IMG/VR virus record: IMGVR_UViG_3300043409_002305
Coordinates: 1-51,158 of that record
DNA: 51,158 bases
Direction: 5' to 3' (one strand)
Source: a virus
Shown here: positions 25,349 through 33,770 of the stretch, piece by piece
How the letters are laid out: every line of letters starts with the position of its first letter
How positions within the stretch are numbered: the stretch's first letter is position 1
Program-made: the position numbers and the translations under genes
The notes under the pieces: model-generated
Databases searched by the model: none
Told to the model about the DNA's origin: nothing
The model's input: the letters and a program-made list of their open reading frames with translations, nothing else

Positions 25349-26500
25349 CTAATCCCCCGCAGCGGCCACCCGCGTGGCCAAAGAAATGATCTGCTGCGGC
25401 GTGAGGTCTCGCCCACGAAGCAGCGCCGGAGCCGCTGTAGCGGCCATGGCGATTGCGCGGCTCGCCGCCGCGGGGCTCATGCCCATATCGCTGACCATCA
25501 TGCTTCGGGCCCCATTCAACGCAGAGCGCGTGCCAGCGCTGACGGCAGCGTTCAGTAGCGACTGCCCGATGTTGCCGCCGTAGGGGAGCGAGGCCGCCAC
25601 GTTGCGCGCAGCGCTCGTGGTGAAGTCCCGCATACCCTCGCTACCCATACCCTGCACAAAATCGCTGTTGCCGACGACGTCGCCAGCCACAGAACCAAGC
25701 GCCCCGGACAAGAACCCCCGCCCCGCCCCGCCGCCAGACAGCGCCCCGGAGATGCCGCCCACAACCCCAGACGACAGCGCGTTCGACGCCAGGGAGCCAA
25801 GCCCGGTAGCGGAGCCTATGGCCCCACTGAGCTGCGGAGCAAGCATCCCGGACAGCCCGCCAAACGGAGTGGCCAGCATGCCGACGATCGGCGCAGCCTC
25901 TTGGAAGAAGCTCTGTTGGTCGTACCGGAACGTCTCCGGCGCCGCCATCGGCACCAGCCTGTCGCCTTCCCGACGGTACATGACACGGGCGTACTGGTCT
26001 TCCTGCGGAGCGTCTGGCAGAGCGCCCTCGCCCCACCCCTGTCGATTGGCCGTTACAAGGTACTTGTCCTTCAGCCTGGGGTCTTGCCCAATGGCGTTCC
26101 ACAGAGCGCCATAGTCAGTGTCGGTGCCGATCTGCTCCTGCGCGCCGCCTTCGCCGGTCGTGTACCGGGCCGTGGTGTACTGCGTGGGGTCGATGCCCAG
26201 CCTGGAAGCTGCGGCCTCCAAGCCCTCGTACCGCGTTGTCGGGTCGGACCCTTCCGCGCCGGCGGTCGTGAAGCGTTTCGCGCCAAGAAGCTCGGCGCCA
26301 GAGCGAACTCCGGTGACGTAAGGGCTGCCCTCCAGCACGCCCCAGCCAAGCCCTGTGTCGCGGTGGATGTTCCCGAAGTTGCCACCCATCTGGTCGAACA
26401 CAGCGGCGTTCAACACAGGAGCGCCGTTCACGACGCCATAAGCGCCGTAGCCCTGCTGCGCAGCAGGGGCGTTCACCAAAGTTTGCAGTCCGGCGTCCAT
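25349..26500 (-). CDS. Glycine-rich putative internal virion protein
   Basis: This 383-residue protein has a first half that looks soluble, with YGAYGVVNGAPVLNAAVFDQ and DTDYGALWNAIG. The second half (about 200-330) is rich in glycine, alanine and serine with repeated hydrophobic stretches (GLGSLASNALSSGVVGGISG), typical of phage proteins that cross or coat membranes during DNA ejection. It starts two bases from the preceding gene's stop, and the next gene follows at once, so the block is one operon. I recognise the style but not a precise family. Confidence 0.55.
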   Translation of the reverse strand: MDAGLQTLVNAPAAQQGYGAYGVVNGAPVLNAAVFDQMGGNFGNIHRDTGLGWGVLEGSPYVTGVRSGAELLGAKRFTTAGAEGSDPTTRYEGLEAAASRLGIDPTQYTTARYTTGEGGAQEQIGTDTDYGALWNAIGQDPRLKDKYLVTANRQGWGEGALPDAPQEDQYARVMYRREGDRLVPMAAPETFRYDQQSFFQEAAPIVGMLATPFGGLSGMLAPQLSGAIGSATGLGSLASNALSSGVVGGISGALSGGGAGRGFLSGALGSVAGDVVGNSDFVQGMGSEGMRDFTTSAARNVAASLPYGGNIGQSLLNAAVSAGTRSALNGARSMMVSDMGMSPAAASRAIAMAATAAPALLRGRDLTPQQIISLATRVAAAGD

Positions 26501-26501
26501 A

Positions 26502-27134
26502 TCATAGTGTATTCGATACGAAGGTCATGGTGGCGATCACCGACGGCGTGGCCGGCCGTGTGGGGCTGACCGCCGATGCCAGATGCTGGATAGAAACGCT
26601 GGTGTTGTTTGTGCACCACATTATCTCAACATAATCGCTGGCGTTCATCGTGACGAGGAAATTCAGCGCCGCGATCAGGTGCCCGTCGATGCCGCCGTGG
26701 CTGTTTGGTATCGAAAACCGCGAGTTGCTGTTGCCTACGTTGGCCCCGTTCACGGCAAACCAGACGTCAACGTCGTGGATGGCCGTGTCCGTGTTGACGA
26801 ACTGCGCGCTGAACTGCAGATTGTATGTTCCAGCGTCTTCAACCGTGATCCTGGACGTCGGGCTGCCGAGCGCCACGCCCTGCGTGCCGTCGGTGGTGTT
26901 GAACGTCATGGCGTACGCCACGGTCGTGCTGGCCGCCGTCTGGTCCGTCGCGTCGGAAAACGCCCCGTACGGGGCGTTGAGAAACCGCGTGCCGCGCGGG
27001 CCCTGGATGGACGCCACCCAGCTGTCGAGCTGGGAAAAAAACAGCCGCAGCGTACCGAGCAGCTGCTCAAAGTACTGCTTGTTGTACTCCTTCGGCGGGA
27101 GCGGTAGGCTCGGAGAGCGGCTGCGCTGGCTCAT
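26502..27134 (-). CDS. Virion protein with C1q/TNF-like jelly-roll domain
   Basis: In this 210-residue protein, residues 1-50 include LPPKEYNKQYFEQLLGTLRL, a helical anchor. From about 55 the sequence has the C1q/TNF-like beta pattern: VAYAMTFNTTDG, ITVEDAGTYNLQFSAQF, DVDVWFAVNGANVG, and a final MTFVS strand. Such domains form trimers on phage fibres or baseplates and often contact receptors. The start ATG 27134 overlaps the tail-hub stop. It may cap the tail or act as a small receptor-binding protein. Confidence 0.55.
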   Translation of the reverse strand: MSQRSRSPSLPLPPKEYNKQYFEQLLGTLRLFFSQLDSWVASIQGPRGTRFLNAPYGAFSDATDQTAASTTVAYAMTFNTTDGTQGVALGSPTSRITVEDAGTYNLQFSAQFVNTDTAIHDVDVWFAVNGANVGNSNSRFSIPNSHGGIDGHLIAALNFLVTMNASDYVEIMWCTNNTSVSIQHLASAVSPTRPATPSVIATMTFVSNTL

Positions 27135-28963
27135 TGCCGGCCGTCCGGGCGGACGTCGATGCGCGGGGCCCCAAGCTGCCACATGACGCCTACGCCGTCC
27201 GAACTAACCTTGAACGCCATCTGGCGCCCTCGGATGCGGATATACGCGTACTGCGTGAACTGCTCTACGGGCGCGCTGGACACACGCGCCACCGTCGGGT
27301 TGTCCGACGCCCAGTAGTCCGCCCCCGGGTTGCGCCGTGGGCGCGCGGTGAACGTGGCGCTCGGCGTTGCCGTTGTGGACCCGATGAACGTCAGATCGGG
27401 GATGATGCGCCACACAAACCCGAAATTGTGCCCATCGCCGATGTCGAAGTCGTTCGACTGGATGTACGCCTCAATGGGCGCTGGGGACGAAGACTCCGAG
27501 TCGTCGCACCCGACCTCGTGGTACACGAGCTTGTTGCGCGGCGTGGCCGCCACAGGGTACCGACGCAATGGGGAGTCGAGCCACGCAGTACGATCCATGT
27601 TGCCGAAGTACCAGATGTCCTCCAGGTGGTTGTACACAACGTACTTGTCGACAACGGTGGAGCTGCCGCTGCAGTAGAACCACCAGACCTCGTTGAAGCC
27701 TTCGTTCGTGCCGCAATACACCTGCCATGCCTGCTCTTTGTTGACGTCGCTGAACACTTGGTGCCATATCTGGCAGTCCAGCGTCTCGACCCGCCCGGTG
27801 TACTTGTAAAACTTGTCCTCGCCCATCCAGTACGTGATGTTGTTCACCGTAGCCACGGCGTTGGGGCCGATGATCGACAGGTTGTTCATCACAAGCGTCA
27901 CTGTCCACACGTCCGGCACGCCGACGAACTGCAGCGAGTAGAGCGCGCTGTCGGTCCACACCAACGTCTCCTGACGCGTCTCCAGCGCGGTGGCGATGTA
28001 CGACCCCTGGGACAGCCGGATGCTGCCGGACTGGTTCAACGGACCTGGGTTCCAGTTGGTGTAGTCCTCCTGGTCAGACCAGCGGATGAGCATCGGGTCG
28101 AGCGTCGTGCCGCCGATGTCGTTCGTGCCCATCACCATGGCAAAGCGCGACACCCCGCTGACCATCAACACGTTCTGGTACAACGGAATCTCGGTGCCGG
28201 TAACGGCCGTGCCGCGCGTCGTGACACCGGTCGACGCATCCCACACATACAGCGCGCCACCGCGCGGGCCATAAAGCAGGTCTTCGCCAAACTGCGCGTG
28301 GTTCCAGATGCGCAACTGCTGCCCGATGCCGATGGTCGTGCCGGAACCCCAACCGCCGCGCCCCCACACGCCCGTGCCCCAACCAACACCAAGGGAGTAC
28401 GTCTCCAGGCCGATCGTCACTTCGTAGCTGGCAGAGACCGCCGCCCCACCGCCCGCGCCGGTGCCGGTGGCTGCGGTAGCCACCGTGATCTCGTAGTTGT
28501 CCGCGTCGACGAGCGTGATCTGGTGCTCGATATTCAGGTCTCCGGCGGGTACCCCGTTAACCGCTGTCGCGCCAGAGAACACGACATAGTCGCCATCCAC
28601 GCACCCGTGCGCCACGTCATACACGTCCACCGTAGTGAGCCCGTTGGTCGTCGTGAACGGGTTGTTGAGCGTGACGATGCGCCGGAACGGTGTCACGTCG
28701 TTGTACGCGCCGCCCTTCTCGATGTAGTACTTCACGTGCGTGCCGATGCCAAGCAAGTTCTCGCCGGCCAGCGTCACCCAGTTGGTCAGCGCCCGGCAGA
28801 TGCCGAGGAACGTGGACGTCGTCAGCGCCTCCCACCCGCCGAGCTTTTCCGGGAAACCGGAGCGGAAGCGCACCTTGTCGCAGTCGTACCAGCCCCCTTC
28901 CCCAGCCGTAGTGGTGGTGTCGGTGTTCAAACCGGGCTTGAATAGGAGCTTTTGCAGCGGCAT
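27131..28963 (-). CDS. Tail hub/nozzle-like structural protein
   Basis: This 610-residue, beta-rich protein starts MPLQKLLFKPGLNTDTTTT and includes GGWYDCDKVRFRSGFPEKLGGWE, repeated WxW-type strands (QQLRIWNHAQFGEDLL, NITYWMGEDKFYKYTG) and DPMLIRWSDQEDYTNW. This looks like the packaged-DNA-stabilising or nozzle proteins of short-tailed phages (P22 gp10 or T7 gp12 type), which form the tail tube below the portal. That relation is recalled. The gene follows the lysis cassette and overlaps the jelly-roll protein that follows by four bases (ATGA). Confidence 0.7.
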   Translation of the reverse strand: MPLQKLLFKPGLNTDTTTTAGEGGWYDCDKVRFRSGFPEKLGGWEALTTSTFLGICRALTNWVTLAGENLLGIGTHVKYYIEKGGAYNDVTPFRRIVTLNNPFTTTNGLTTVDVYDVAHGCVDGDYVVFSGATAVNGVPAGDLNIEHQITLVDADNYEITVATAATGTGAGGGAAVSASYEVTIGLETYSLGVGWGTGVWGRGGWGSGTTIGIGQQLRIWNHAQFGEDLLYGPRGGALYVWDASTGVTTRGTAVTGTEIPLYQNVLMVSGVSRFAMVMGTNDIGGTTLDPMLIRWSDQEDYTNWNPGPLNQSGSIRLSQGSYIATALETRQETLVWTDSALYSLQFVGVPDVWTVTLVMNNLSIIGPNAVATVNNITYWMGEDKFYKYTGRVETLDCQIWHQVFSDVNKEQAWQVYCGTNEGFNEVWWFYCSGSSTVVDKYVVYNHLEDIWYFGNMDRTAWLDSPLRRYPVAATPRNKLVYHEVGCDDSESSSPAPIEAYIQSNDFDIGDGHNFGFVWRIIPDLTFIGSTTATPSATFTARPRRNPGADYWASDNPTVARVSSAPVEQFTQYAYIRIRGRQMAFKVSSDGVGVMWQLGAPRIDVRPDGRQ

Positions 28964-28967
28964 GGCG

Positions 28968-29414
28968 TTACTTGGTACAGACGTTGCGGACGTAGTCCTG
29001 GAGCCCTAAGAGCTGCGCCGCCAGTCCGTCAGCATGTTGTGCCAGCGTTGTAGCAGCTGCCGCACACTCTCCGATGATCGCGTTGCGGGGGTCTCCATCA
29101 GCACCTCGGGTGGCGGGGGTATTTTGGCCGCTTCCGGCGGCGCCGGCAAGCGCGCTGCGCAACCGCTCAAGCTCGCCAGAAGCACCAGCAGCATCAGACG
29201 CTGCCTTACGACGTAGTTGCGCATACCTGACCTCCGTTTTCTGCCTCTCGGCGTTGAGCTCCTGCTCCTTGGCGCGTGCCCGCACGCCCGCGTCGTGCAC
29301 CGCGTCTTTGTACTGCGCCGTGAGACGCTCGACCCGGCTCTGCTGAATCTTCCACGCACCTGTGGCCGCTATCGCGGCGCCGAGCAGCGCGGCGGCGACG
29401 TGGGTGTACAGCAT
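28968..29414 (-). CDS. Rz: i-spanin (Rz-like)
   Basis: This 148-residue protein has an N-terminal membrane segment (THVAAALLGAAIAATGAW, residues about 4-21). A charged periplasmic coiled coil (VERLTAQYKDAVHDAGVRAR onward) follows, and it ends in YVRNVCTK. This is the usual inner-membrane spanin. It joins with the outer-membrane lipoprotein Rz1, whose gene lies entirely inside it in another frame, to fuse the membranes in the last lysis step. ATG 29414 overlaps the endolysin stop region. Confidence is high because of the embedded partner. Confidence 0.85.
   Translation of the reverse strand: MLYTHVAAALLGAAIAATGAWKIQQSRVERLTAQYKDAVHDAGVRARAKEQELNAERQKTEVRYAQLRRKAASDAAGASGELERLRSALAGAAGSGQNTPATRGADGDPRNAIIGECAAAATTLAQHADGLAAQLLGLQDYVRNVCTK
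29006..29224 (-). CDS. Rz1: o-spanin lipoprotein (Rz1-like), embedded in Rz
   Basis: This 72-residue lipoprotein begins MRNYVVRQRLMLLVLLASL with lipobox LSGC (mature N-terminal cysteine at residue 22). A proline-rich stretch (LPAPPEAAKIPPPPEVL) and a short amphipathic end follow. Lipobox plus proline-rich linker, wholly nested in a different frame of the i-spanin gene, is the classical Rz/Rz1 arrangement. The mature protein should sit in the outer membrane and bind Rz across the periplasm. It shows that the host has an outer membrane. Confidence 0.85.
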   Translation of the reverse strand: MRNYVVRQRLMLLVLLASLSGCAARLPAPPEAAKIPPPPEVLMETPATRSSESVRQLLQRWHNMLTDWRRSS

Positions 29415-29935
29415 CACGCGCCCCCTTCGGCAGCGGTCAGGCACCAATTTTTCTCGTACTGACGGCGGTTCTGCAGCCCGCGCACGTACACCCCGGCGGC
29501 GTAACTCCAGGCAGGGGCGCCACCAAGCCCGGTGGCCAGCGCCTTGCACGCCTCCTCCCGCTTACCCTCGCGCATCAGCCGCGCCGCACGGCTTCCGCAT
29601 GCCGCTGTGGGGCCGACGTTCACCGTGAACAGCGTGAACGCGTCGAAGGAGTTCTGGTCGAACTTGTCGGCCGGGATGCACTTGAGCACGGCCTTGCCGT
29701 ATTCGATCGTCGTCTGGCGGTCGATCGCGTCGCATTCTTGCTTGGTGAGCGCTTCCCCGACAGGACGTGGGGGGTGCGTGCGCCCGGAGCAGTACGTCGG
29801 AAGCCCGCCGGCCAGCTTGTCCGCGTACACAAAGAGCTCTTGTTTCTCCCACAACGTCAGCGCCGCAACAATGGCGGCGCCACCAAGCACTAGCGCCCCA
29901 CCTTTCTTGGCGATGCCCTTTTTATCCGTTGTCAT
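29414..29935 (-). CDS. SAR-type endolysin, GH24 lysozyme-like
   Basis: This 173-residue protein has an N-terminal weakly hydrophobic segment (KGGALVLGGAAIVAALTLWE) that looks like a signal-anchor-release helix, directly followed by the lysozyme core. E30, D39 (nine residues later) and T47 in YADKLAGGLPTYCSGRTH form the likely E-D-T triad. The D-to-T gap is eight rather than six as in T4 lysozyme, a variant I recall from other proteobacterial phages. It cuts the peptidoglycan glycan. The holin gene overlaps its start by 14 bases, and the spanins follow. Confidence 0.85.
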   Translation of the reverse strand: MTTDKKGIAKKGGALVLGGAAIVAALTLWEKQELFVYADKLAGGLPTYCSGRTHPPRPVGEALTKQECDAIDRQTTIEYGKAVLKCIPADKFDQNSFDAFTLFTVNVGPTAACGSRAARLMREGKREEACKALATGLGGAPAWSYAAGVYVRGLQNRRQYEKNWCLTAAEGGA

Positions 29936-30155
29936 TGGACCCCCCTTGCTGCGCCAGCAGACGCGTCACAAACGCGCCGCCGACAACCCCGAGCACGACA
30001 AGGGACGAGACCCAGCGTGGCCATGGCAGGTGGTCGGTCACCAGGGGCAGAACCGCCTCGCACCCAGACAACAGCCCGGCCAGCAGCATGAGCCGCACAG
30101 ACCACGCCTGTCGAAGCACGCGCCCCCAGTCAGGCAACAGCCGCAGGCGCTTCAT
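29922..30155 (-). CDS. Putative holin/pinholin
   Basis: This 77-residue protein has two hydrophobic segments: about residues 16-36 (WSVRLMLLAGLLSGCEAVLP) and about 49-67 (SSLVVLGVVGGAFVTRLL). A basic N terminus (MKRLRLLPDWGRVLRQ) precedes them. The size, the two membrane helices and the position directly before a SAR endolysin fit a holin that depolarises the membrane and releases the endolysin. I recall similar DW-x-x-x-L-R-x-A-W-S-V-R proteins called holins. Overlaps on both sides (4 and 14 bases) show coupled translation. Confidence 0.7.
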   Translation of the reverse strand: MKRLRLLPDWGRVLRQAWSVRLMLLAGLLSGCEAVLPLVTDHLPWPRWVSSLVVLGVVGGAFVTRLLAQQGGSNDNG

Positions 30156-30412
30156 ACGCCGCCCTTCAGCTTGTTCCAGAAGATACTGCCAGCGGCGATG
30201 AGCGCAGCGATCCAGGCCAGCGGCTTGGCCGCTTTGCCGATCATCTCGAACACCCGCCACGCGCCTTTAGCGTCACGCAGGATGCCGACGATCTCGTCGG
30301 TGTTGTCCTGTATGGCTTTGACTGCGGTTTCCATCGTGCTGTGCTTTCCTTCCAGGTCGGCGATGCGCTGCTCATGCGCGGTCAGCTTGCTCGCTATATC
30401 CTTCATGTCCAC
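30152..30412 (-). CDS. Coiled-coil protein with C-terminal TM segment (XhlA-like, lysis region)
   Basis: This 86-residue protein has a helical N-terminal half (SKLTAHEQRIADLEGKHSTM, then IQDNTDEIVGILRDA) and one membrane segment near the end (KPLAWIAALIAAGSIFWNKL). That plan resembles haemolysin XhlA-like proteins that accompany holins. GTG 30412 is preferred, with agagg eight bases upstream; ATG 30406 is the alternative. It probably modulates holin timing. The stop overlaps the holin ATG. Confidence 0.6.
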   Translation of the reverse strand: MDMKDIASKLTAHEQRIADLEGKHSTMETAVKAIQDNTDEIVGILRDAKGAWRVFEMIGKAAKPLAWIAALIAAGSIFWNKLKGGV

Positions 30413-30440
30413 GGGTGCTACCTCTTATTGCTTTTCCTTG

Positions 30441-31046
30441 CTATGGCAGTTCCGCAGCGATGAACGTGCTGATTCGGTCCGAATACGCTTGGTTCGGATG
30501 CACGATATCAAGCAAGTCACTGCGGCCGAAAAACGGCACCCGCGCGTCAACGTCGATCAGCTGGGTGCCAGTGTCCAGCGCAACGCGCCGAATCGCATCG
30601 TTGTACTGCACAAGCGCGCGCAGGTACACACCGTTCATCTCGTCCGTGAACTCCGGCCACGGTGCGATGCGCACCGTCGTTGTCAGGAGCGGCGTTTTGC
30701 CCGCGGCGCGGACAGCGCCCACCATCCAGCGCGTCGTGCGCTCGAACGCAGCAATGCCTGTACCGGCATAGCGCATGCAGTCGGCGCCGCCAAAGCGCAG
30801 CACGACGTGGGTGTTCCGGTCCGCTGCCAACACACGCGCAAACGTCGGCTCGGCGTCTTGCGACGTCATGCCCGCCTTGCTGTAGTCTGTGGCCTCTACA
30901 CCGGCCATCTGCGCAATCTGCGGCACCGGGCGCACCGCCAGCCCCAGCGCTTCCGTCGTCGAATCGCCGAAGAACGCAAACGAGTGCCGCCCGCCCCCGC
31001 CACAGGCCACGAGCGCGAAAGACAGAACGGCGGCAAGCAGACGCAT
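30441..31046 (-). CDS. SGNH/GDSL hydrolase-like outer-membrane lipoprotein
   Basis: In this 201-residue protein, residues 1-15 are a lipoprotein signal (MRLLAAVLSFALVAC, lipobox LVAC, C15), and glycine after the cysteine fits outer-membrane sorting. The domain that follows has SGNH block I FFGDSTTE (S29), block II with glycine in YSKAGMTSQD, block III LRFGGADC, and block V DIVH (D180-x2-H183). Block III normally reads GxND; here alanine replaces the oxyanion asparagine, so activity may be altered. It may remove acyl groups from surface polysaccharide or change the receptor. It starts one base after the tail fibre stop and precedes the lysis genes. Confidence 0.8.
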   Translation of the reverse strand: MRLLAAVLSFALVACGGGGRHSFAFFGDSTTEALGLAVRPVPQIAQMAGVEATDYSKAGMTSQDAEPTFARVLAADRNTHVVLRFGGADCMRYAGTGIAAFERTTRWMVGAVRAAGKTPLLTTTVRIAPWPEFTDEMNGVYLRALVQYNDAIRRVALDTGTQLIDVDARVPFFGRSDLLDIVHPNQAYSDRISTFIAAELP

Positions 31047-31047
31047 G

Positions 31048-32661
31048 TCAGCTCGCCGGGCGGAGGTACGCAACGCTGAAGGTGTTGTACTCTGAGAAAC
31101 CACCGCCAGACGCCAGCGGTTGCGCGGTAAACGTGCCGTTCGTCTGGAACAACACCCCTTCCACGTAATCCGAGACCCCAAGGTACACAACCGCCGTAGA
31201 CTCGGCCGCGCAGTACTGCCCCGAACCACCAAACGCGAACGTGGAAGACACCCGCGTGGAGCCGTTCACCCGCATGCCGACAGCCATGCTCACCCCCGCC
31301 ACAGACAGCACCAGCGTGGCCTTCACGCTGACTAGGTAGTACCCCGCAACGCCCGGCGTGCACCTGTAAGTGCCGGTGTCGAACACGCCCTGCGGGTCCA
31401 GGCCCGGTGAAGCCTCGTTATCGAACCCAATCACTGTCCAGAGGTTGGCATCGAACGACTGCGCGGACTCCTTGCGCACGAGCACGACGCGAGGCGCGGT
31501 AGTGCCCGTCCCGCCGTTGGCCATAGCTACGGTGCCAGACAGTTTCGATGTCGCAAGCGACGTGATCCACGCCGGATTGGCGTACGCGCCCGTGGTGTAT
31601 ACGCCGTTGGTGACCGTAGACGCCGTGGTGGCGCTCGTTGCTGTGGCGGCGCTGCCGCTGATGTTGATGCCCCAGGTGCCGGTCGCGCCAGTGCCGTTCG
31701 TGGCTGGTGGTGTGAATCCCAGCGCTGTAGTGACATCGGAGCTGGTGAGCGTCACCGCCCCGGTGCGGGTGTTGAACGAAGAAACACCGGACGAAGCCGT
31801 AGTCGCCACCCAGGTCGTACCGTTCCACGTGAGCACTTGCCCTGACGCGCCGCCGACGATCTGCTGCACTTGCCCCGTGCCGTTGCCAAGGATGACGGCG
31901 TTCGTGGTCAGCGACGTGCGCCCAGTGCCGCCGTTCGCCGCGCTGAGGGTGCCACCAAGCGTAAGCGTGCCGGAAGACGTGACCGGCCCGCCGGAGAAAC
32001 TCATCCCGGTCGACCCGCCGCTGGCGTCGACGCTGGTGACCGTTCCGTACCCGCCGGTGGAGATGGCCGCCGTCACAAACGCCGTGGATGCGACCTGCGT
32101 GGTGTTGGTCCCTGGCGTTGCTGTCGGCGCTGTCGGCACGCCCGTGAGCGCTGGGCTGCTTATGGTCGGCGTAGCGATGGTTGGTGACGTCGCCCTAACA
32201 AAGTCGCCGGTTCCAGTGGTACCGGAGGTCAGCGTCAGGGCGCCAGCCGTCAGCGCGGTCACGTACGACAAGCTCTCGTGAAAATTGGTGCCGTCACAAT
32301 ACACCGCCATGGTGGCGCCGGCGGGGATGACGACTCCCGTACCACCGGAAGTCTTGATCGTCAGCACCTGCCCTGTGCTGTTCTTGATGACGTATGCTTT
32401 TTCGACGGACGGGGCCACCACGTTTCGTGGCGCGGTCAGCGTGCCGCTGATGACCAAGATCGCGTTTCGTGCTTCGTCCGCCGCGCCGTTGAGCGACGTC
32501 AATGTGTAGTTGGCGTCTGTCATGGACACGGACGCCACACCGGCTACGGCGGTGTCGACCAGCGTACCGAGGTTCCTGTTGGTCGTCTGGCCCCATGTGC
32601 CGGACTGCTCACCGTCCCCGATGAGCTCCAATCGCAGCGAAGAGGAGTAGGTACTTGGCAT
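31048..32661 (-). CDS. Tail fibre protein with C-terminal C1q-like domain
   Basis: This 537-residue protein has an N-terminal region (MPSTYSSSLRLELIGDGEQS and WGQTTNRNLGTLVDTAVAG) that is a common fibre start. The middle is low-complexity T/G/S-rich sequence with fibre repeats such as SFNTRTGAVTLTSSDVTTAL. The last 140 residues (from VVLVRKESAQSFDANLW) have the beta pattern of C1q/TNF jelly rolls, including VAGYYLVSVKATLVL and GMRVNGSTRVSSTF. That end is the probable receptor contact. ATG 32661 is chosen because the conserved start lies there; the longer frame extends into noncoding sequence. Confidence 0.8.
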   Translation of the reverse strand: MPSTYSSSLRLELIGDGEQSGTWGQTTNRNLGTLVDTAVAGVASVSMTDANYTLTSLNGAADEARNAILVISGTLTAPRNVVAPSVEKAYVIKNSTGQVLTIKTSGGTGVVIPAGATMAVYCDGTNFHESLSYVTALTAGALTLTSGTTGTGDFVRATSPTIATPTISSPALTGVPTAPTATPGTNTTQVASTAFVTAAISTGGYGTVTSVDASGGSTGMSFSGGPVTSSGTLTLGGTLSAANGGTGRTSLTTNAVILGNGTGQVQQIVGGASGQVLTWNGTTWVATTASSGVSSFNTRTGAVTLTSSDVTTALGFTPPATNGTGATGTWGINISGSAATATSATTASTVTNGVYTTGAYANPAWITSLATSKLSGTVAMANGGTGTTAPRVVLVRKESAQSFDANLWTVIGFDNEASPGLDPQGVFDTGTYRCTPGVAGYYLVSVKATLVLSVAGVSMAVGMRVNGSTRVSSTFAFGGSGQYCAAESTAVVYLGVSDYVEGVLFQTNGTFTAQPLASGGGFSEYNTFSVAYLRPAS

Positions 32662-32669
32662 GTTGGCCT

Positions 32670-33764
32670 CTAGTTGTAGATGGTCTGCCACCCACCGTTC
32701 GGCGCAGATGGCGTATTTTGCCACCCAGAAGGCCCGTTGTCATCAACCGGGTCCCAGCCATGCTTGAACAGCGCAATGGGGTAGAACACGTTTGCGTTCG
32801 TCACCAGCTGCGTTTGCAGTTGCACCGGACCGGTGGTGACCGCCGCCGCGTAGAACGCGTTTTCTGATGGAACGAGCGGTGGATAGACGACGACTGCCTG
32901 CGACACCGAAGCCGCGTAGAACGCATTTGCGTTCGTCACAAACGGCGCCGTGACGGCGACGGCACCGGGGGCGACGGACGGCGCGTAGACCGTACCGGTG
33001 CTTGCCACCAACGGGGCTGTGACGACTACGGCGCCTGGGGCCAACGATGCTGCGTAGAAGTCGTTGGCGTTCGTCACCAATGGGGCGGTGATGGTGACGC
33101 CGCCCGTAGACAGCGCTGCTGCGTAGAAGTCGTTGGTGTTCGTCACCAACGGCGCTGTCAGCACGGCCGCGCCTTGCGATACCGCCGGTGCGTAGATGGT
33201 GTTGGTGTTCGTCACCAACGGCGCCGTGACGGCGACGGCGCCGGGGGCGATAGATGGCGTGTAAACCGTAGTGGTATTCGTCACCAACGGCGCCGTGACG
33301 GCGACGGCACCTGGGGCCAACGACGCTGCGTAGAACGTACTGCTGTTGGTGACCTGCGGAACGGCGAGGGAGACCGCCCCCTGTGTGACGGTTGGCCCGT
33401 AGAACGTGCTGCTGTTGGTCAGCAGTGGGACGGTGACCGCGACCGAGCCAGCCGCGAGCGATGCGGAGTAGAACGTGCTGGCGTTGGTCAGCAGCGACGG
33501 CGACAGCGTGACGGCGCCAGCAGTGAGCGACGCGGCGTAGAAATCGCCCGTGTTGGTCAGCAGCGGAGCTGTGACCGCGACAGCGCCTGGTGTGACTGTG
33601 GCAGCGTAGAAGCTGCTGGAGTTGGTCAGCAGTGGCGCATCAACCGATACTGCGCCGGGCGTGACTGTGGGCGTGAAAAAGCCGCTGGCGTTGGTGACCA
33701 GCGGCGGGGCTAGGGTTTGACTGCCGCCTCCCCCTCCTGCCGTGAGAGCCAGCAGCAGTGACAC
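32670..33764 (-). CDS. Repeat-built fibre protein, 14 units of 23 residues
   Basis: This 364-residue protein starts with a short leader ending in GGGGGS and is then built of about 14 tandem units of 23 residues. The consensus is APLVTNTNTFYAASLAPGAV followed by A/T-V-T (residues about 20-340). Its end reads HGWDPVDDNGPSGWQNTPSA. Related TNxxxFYxxxV repeats occur in phage tail proteins of unknown fold. The unit length and the conserved FY, PGA and PL positions suggest a beta-solenoid or a stalk of beta hairpins. It lies just upstream of the tail fibre gene. Confidence 0.7.
   Translation of the reverse strand: MSLLLALTAGGGGGSQTLAPPLVTNASGFFTPTVTPGAVSVDAPLLTNSSSFYAATVTPGAVAVTAPLLTNTGDFYAASLTAGAVTLSPSLLTNASTFYSASLAAGSVAVTVPLLTNSSTFYGPTVTQGAVSLAVPQVTNSSTFYAASLAPGAVAVTAPLVTNTTTVYTPSIAPGAVAVTAPLVTNTNTIYAPAVSQGAAVLTAPLVTNTNDFYAAALSTGGVTITAPLVTNANDFYAASLAPGAVVVTAPLVASTGTVYAPSVAPGAVAVTAPFVTNANAFYAASVSQAVVVYPPLVPSENAFYAAAVTTGPVQLQTQLVTNANVFYPIALFKHGWDPVDDNGPSGWQNTPSAPNGGWQTIYN
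32745..33707 (-). repeat. 69-bp coding tandem repeat, about 14 copies
   Basis: The array encodes the 23-residue units of the fibre protein. Copies differ by scattered substitutions, with the F/Y-Y-A-A and P/L-V-T-N positions most constant. One copy (unit 12) is one residue short. Such arrays can expand or shrink by recombination and so change stalk length. Confidence 0.7.
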
Positions 33765-33770
33765 GAGCTA

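Noticed and set aside
27134-28945. 603-residue + strand frame
   Set aside because: It mirrors the tail hub gene and consists of R/V/H-rich shadow sequence.
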